Source: CAYNQN01 sp964530525
Lineage (GTDB): Bacteria; Actinomycetota; Acidimicrobiia; Acidimicrobiales; Acidimicrobilacustridaceae
Length of the DNA stretch: 48,590 nucleotides
Direction of reading: 5' to 3'
Assembly: GCA_964530525.1 (NCBI GenBank)
Contig: CAZHBH010000008.1
Location: forward strand, 1 to 48,590
The stretch's first letter is position 1. Each line of letters begins with the position of its first letter. Made by a program: the position numbers and the translations under genes. This document shows positions 45,770-48,590 of the stretch, in pieces. Below the pieces are notes generated by a model, which had not been told where the DNA came from, did no database searches, and saw only the letters and a list, made by a program, of their open reading frames with translations.

Positions 45770-46732
45770 ATGGCAGCGACCCAGGTGAAGATCAACGTGC
45801 CCGGCAACCACCTGATGGCCGGGCTGCTCGGCTCGCGCGACGAGCTGCTCCGCCTGGTGGAGACGGCCTTCCCGACCACCTCGGTGCTCGTGCGGGGGAA
45901 CGAGATCTCCCTCGATGGGGAACAGGCCGCAGAGGTGGCGCAGCTCTTCGAGGAGCTCGTGTCGCTCCTGCAGCTCGGCCACGTCCTCGAGCCTGCAGAG
46001 GTGATGCGCAGCATCGACATGGTGAAGGCCCAGGAGAAGCCCACCGAGGTGCTGGCTGCGGAGGTGCTGAGAGGTCCACGGGGGCGGCTCGTGCGCCCCA
46101 AGACCAGCGGTCAGAAGCGCTACGTCGACGCCATCGCGTCGAACGTGATCACCTTCGCTCTCGGGCCTGCAGGGACCGGCAAGAGCTGGTTGGCCGTCGC
46201 CATGGCCGTGAACGCGCTCCAGTCCAAGCAGGTCGACCGCATCATCCTCACTCGGCCTGCCGTGGAGGCCGGCGAGCGGTTGGGGTTCCTGCCCGGAGAC
46301 CTGATGGCGAAGGTCGACCCCTACCTGCGCCCGCTCTACGACGCCCTCTACGACATGGTCGACGCCGAGGGCGCCCAGCGCCTGCTGGAGAGGGGGACCG
46401 TGGAGGTCGCACCCCTGGCGTTCATGCGGGGCCGAACCTTGAACGACAGCTTCATCATCCTCGACGAGGCGCAGAACACCACCGCCGAGCAGATGAAGAT
46501 GTTCCTCACGCGCCTCGGTTTCGGGTCGAAGGCCGTGGTCACCGGCGACGTCACGCAGATCGACCTGCCGCCCGGCCGCGTCTCCGGACTGGTCGAGGCG
46601 CTTCGTGTCGTCTCGTCGATCGAGGCGGTTGCCACCGTGCACTTCGACGAACGCGACGTTGTCAGGCACCCGCTCGTGCAGCAGATCGTCAAGGCCTACG
46701 AACGACTCGAGGCAGCGCCCCGTACGACATGA
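45770..46732 (+). CDS. phoH: PhoH-family P-loop ATPase
   Basis: The product is 320 aa. The ATG at 45770 follows TAGGCT (a possible -10 box) closely, so the transcript may be leaderless. The N-terminal KH-like part (KINVPGNHLMAGLLGSRDEL, TTSVLVRGNEISLDGE) precedes the ATPase: RPKTSGQKRYVDAI, Walker A GPAGTGKSWLAVAMA, RPAVEAGERLGFLPGDLMAK and Walker B FIILDEAQNTTAEQMK. PhoH-type proteins act in RNA metabolism and are commonly encoded just before ybeY. The stop overlaps the ybeY start (ATGA). The last ~60 residues may belong to another genome (see findings). Confidence 0.93.
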   Translation: MAATQVKINVPGNHLMAGLLGSRDELLRLVETAFPTTSVLVRGNEISLDGEQAAEVAQLFEELVSLLQLGHVLEPAEVMRSIDMVKAQEKPTEVLAAEVLRGPRGRLVRPKTSGQKRYVDAIASNVITFALGPAGTGKSWLAVAMAVNALQSKQVDRIILTRPAVEAGERLGFLPGDLMAKVDPYLRPLYDALYDMVDAEGAQRLLERGTVEVAPLAFMRGRTLNDSFIILDEAQNTTAEQMKMFLTRLGFGSKAVVTGDVTQIDLPPGRVSGLVEALRVVSSIEAVATVHFDERDVVRHPLVQQIVKAYERLEAAPRTT

Positions 46733-47232
46733 GTGGAACCGCCGGTCGCCGGCTCGTCGTCTCGGTCTCGGGCCGACATGTGCCGGCCGCGGCCCGCGGC
46801 CTCGGTCGATGGCTGCTCGGGGCCGGTCCGGCCTCGGCGGCGGGCACGGTCGACATCGCGTTGGTCAGCGACAGCCGCATGCGCCAGCTGAACCGGGAGT
46901 TTCGCGGTGTGGCGAAGGCCACAGACGTCCTCTCGTTCCCGGCATCGGACGAACCGCCAGCGCCTGGAACGCGCGCCCGGACGGGACGCGCCGACGAACC
47001 GCTCGGTGACATCGCGATCGCTCTCGGCGTTGCGGAGCGCCAGGCGCGGGAGCAGGGGCACGCGTTACGGACGGAACTGCGAATCCTGGCGCTTCATGGC
47101 CTTCTGCACCTTCTCGGCTACGATCATGAGAAGGACAACGGCCGGATGCGGCGGGTCGAAGACCGGCTGCGGCGGCGCGCCGGTTTGCCGGCTGGCTTGA
47201 TTGCCAGGGCCGGCCGGGTCCGACAGACATGA
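46729..47232 (+). CDS. ybeY: Endoribonuclease YbeY (16S rRNA maturation)
   Basis: The product is 167 aa, with an ATG overlapping the phoH stop. The zinc site HGLLHLLGYDH (HxxxHxxxxxH) is complete, preceded by LNREFRGVAKATDVLSFP and LGDIAIALGVAERQAREQGH. YbeY is a metallo-endonuclease needed for 16S rRNA 3'-end processing and ribosome quality control. The wording of conserved blocks and the C-terminal LRRRAGLPAGLIARA is unlike actinobacterial YbeY that I recall and resembles Acidobacteriota; see findings. It is coupled to the next gene by ATGA. Confidence 0.95.
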   Translation: MSGTAGRRLVVSVSGRHVPAAARGLGRWLLGAGPASAAGTVDIALVSDSRMRQLNREFRGVAKATDVLSFPASDEPPAPGTRARTGRADEPLGDIAIALGVAERQAREQGHALRTELRILALHGLLHLLGYDHEKDNGRMRRVEDRLRRRAGLPAGLIARAGRVRQT

Positions 47233-48467
47233 TCTCGGTCTTCATCGTTCTCACGGCCGGAGGCCTGCTCGTGCTCGCGCTGGCCGAGTCGGCGTTCTCG
47301 CTGCTCATGCGGTTGCCTGAGCGGCTCGAAGCCGAGCGCGAGTCCGAGAGCGAAGCCCTCAAGTCCTACCTGGCCGATCCGGTTCGCTTCTTTTTGCCGG
47401 CGCGCGTGCTGCACGGGTTGCTGCTCGTGCTGCTCGTCGTCCTGCTGTCGCACGTGCTCGGTCCGGGATTCACCCGCGGCGTGATCGCGTTTGCGATCGG
47501 GATCGGACTCTCGATAGCGCTCGGGCAGGTCCTGCCGGCGCTCATCGTCCGACGTTCACCCGAGCGGTACCTGGAATTGCTCCTGCCGGGTTTCACGGCC
47601 GTCGCCGCCATCTTCGGCCCATTGATTGCCCTGGTCGCCAACTGGACGCGCCGCGTGGAACGGCGGCACAACGGCGACACCGCACGCCTGGCCATGGAAG
47701 GGAACGGCAACGGCGCGCCGGCCGGCGACGAACCCGAGCCCGGCGGGGACGAAAATCGGCTCCTGCGGGCCGTCGTGCGGTTCGGCGAAACGCTCGTGCG
47801 CGAGGTGATGACGCCGCGTCCCGACATCGTCGCGATCCAGGCCGATGCGACGATCGACGACCTGCGACAGCTCGTGCGCGAACAGGAGTACTCGCGGCTG
47901 CCGGTCTACGGCGAGAACCTCGACGATGTCGTGGGCCTCGTCGTCGTGAAGGATCTGATTCAGATGGCGCCCGAGCAGGTCGGCACGCACAAGGTCAGCG
48001 AAATGATGCGGCCGCCGGCCTTCGTGCCCGAGACCAAGCGCGTGGTCGACATGCTGCGCGAGTTCCAGCAGGGACGCGTGCAGCTGGCCATCGTTGTCGA
48101 CGAGTACGGCGGCACGGCCGGGCTCGTCACGGTCGAAGATGTCGTCGAGGAGCTGGTAGGCGAGATTCACGACGAATACGACAGCGACGTCGAGCCCGTG
48201 GTCAAGGAAGACGACGATACCTACGTCTTCAGTGCGAAGGTGGGCATCGACGAGTTGAGCGAACGGCTCGGCGTCGAGATCGAAGAGGGTGCCTTCGAGA
48301 CCGTGGGCGGGTTCGTGTTGTCACGCGTCGGGCGTGTGCCGGCCGTCGGTGAGCAGTTCGAGTTCGAGGGCCTCGATGTCGAGATCCTCGAGGCCGAAGG
48401 ACGCCGCATCCACAAGGTGCGGCTGCGACGACGGCCGCAGCCGGTCGAGGAAGCCGACGAAGAATGA
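47229..48467 (+). CDS. HlyC/CorC (CNNM)-family membrane protein with CBS pair
   Basis: The product is 412 aa. The N-terminal membrane domain (helices FIVLTAGGLLVLALAESAFS, VLHGLLLVLLVVLLSHVL, FAIGIGLSIALGQVLPALIV) is a DUF21/CNNM-type domain, followed by two CBS motifs (EVMTPRPDIVAIQADATIDD; MMRPPAFVPETKRVVDML with VDEYGGTAGLVTVEDVVEEL) and a CorC_HlyC C-terminal domain (VGIDELSERLGVEIEEG). Members are implicated in magnesium or cobalt efflux and resistance. GAA for Glu and ATT for Ile are clearly more frequent here than in the genes left of 46 kb. Overlaps ybeY and era by ATGA. Confidence 0.92.
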   Translation: MISVFIVLTAGGLLVLALAESAFSLLMRLPERLEAERESESEALKSYLADPVRFFLPARVLHGLLLVLLVVLLSHVLGPGFTRGVIAFAIGIGLSIALGQVLPALIVRRSPERYLELLLPGFTAVAAIFGPLIALVANWTRRVERRHNGDTARLAMEGNGNGAPAGDEPEPGGDENRLLRAVVRFGETLVREVMTPRPDIVAIQADATIDDLRQLVREQEYSRLPVYGENLDDVVGLVVVKDLIQMAPEQVGTHKVSEMMRPPAFVPETKRVVDMLREFQQGRVQLAIVVDEYGGTAGLVTVEDVVEELVGEIHDEYDSDVEPVVKEDDDTYVFSAKVGIDELSERLGVEIEEGAFETVGGFVLSRVGRVPAVGEQFEFEGLDVEILEAEGRRIHKVRLRRRPQPVEEADEE

Positions 48468-48590
48468 AGTCGGGTTTCGTCTCCCTCGTGGGCCGGCCCA
48501 ACGCCGGCAAGTCGACCCTGCTCAACCGCGTGGCCGGCCAGAAGCTGGCCATCGTCTCCGACAAGCCGCAGACGACGAGGCACCGGATCG
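48464..48590 (+). CDS. era: GTPase Era, N-terminal fragment (continues past window)
   Basis: 42 codons are present. FVSLVGRPNAGKSTLLNRVA contains the G1 P-loop GRPNAGKS, and IVSDKPQTTRHRI is the conserved Era switch I/G2 region. Era is an essential GTPase of 30S ribosome assembly. The ATG overlaps the stop of the CorC-family gene. The gene order phoH-ybeY-corC-era is conserved in many bacteria. Confidence 0.93.
   Translation, partial: MKSGFVSLVGRPNAGKSTLLNRVAGQKLAIVSDKPQTTRHRI

Overview
The window is high-GC DNA with GTG and TTG starts, many 4-base ATGA/GTGA gene overlaps, several apparently leaderless promoters, TetR/GntR/LysR regulators, a Tad (Flp) pilus locus of actinobacterial type and paired acyl-CoA dehydrogenases. 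It suggests an uncultured Actinomycetota, most likely an Acidimicrobiia-like lineage (inference from gene content; no marker gene settles it). It is a draft metagenome-style scaffold: it starts inside a repeat, has a 10-N join at 41299-41308, and its last ~2 kb look as if they come from another phylum.

Layout. 1-49 is the tail of a surface (SLH) protein, identical to the tail of the giant protein at 35212-40878. Two small hypothetical genes and tRNA-Val(GAC) follow. 806-3744 is a leftward operon: membrane-anchored protein, DUF421 protein, methyltransferase, haem-oxygenase-fold diiron enzyme. 3851-7796 runs rightward: succinate-semialdehyde dehydrogenase, then a heteromeric-type acyl-CoA dehydrogenase pair behind a KstR-like operator. 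7819-13898 runs leftward as a carbon cluster (aconitase, LysR regulator, biotin-type carboxyltransferase, citrate synthase), with a divergent GntR/HutC regulator. 14784-20239 holds a MauE-like membrane protein, glutamate synthase large subunit and a small XRE regulator.

20314-26019 is a lipid locus: a fatty acyl reductase-HAD fusion, a LarA/DUF2088 protein lacking canonical catalytic residues and a PlsC acyltransferase, facing a TetR gene across three copies of an operator element. A 91-bp tandem repeat and a strong terminator separate it from the Tad operon (26551-31468: TadA, TadB, TadC, candidate pilin, two TadE-like proteins, TadG-like). A lipoprotein sugar dehydrogenase, an XRE regulator and a LysR regulator follow. 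An AT-richer island (33973-40878) then encodes a small secreted cysteine protein and a 1888-residue Ig-like/FnIII/SLH surface protein.

Beyond the join are enoyl-CoA hydratase, TadZ and CpaB (the rest of the pilus set), an excisionase/BldC-like regulator, a hypothetical protein and phoH-ybeY-corC-era, all ATGA-coupled. The recurring themes are acyl-CoA, fatty-alcohol and lipid metabolism and a cell surface built from Tad pili and SLH-anchored adhesins.
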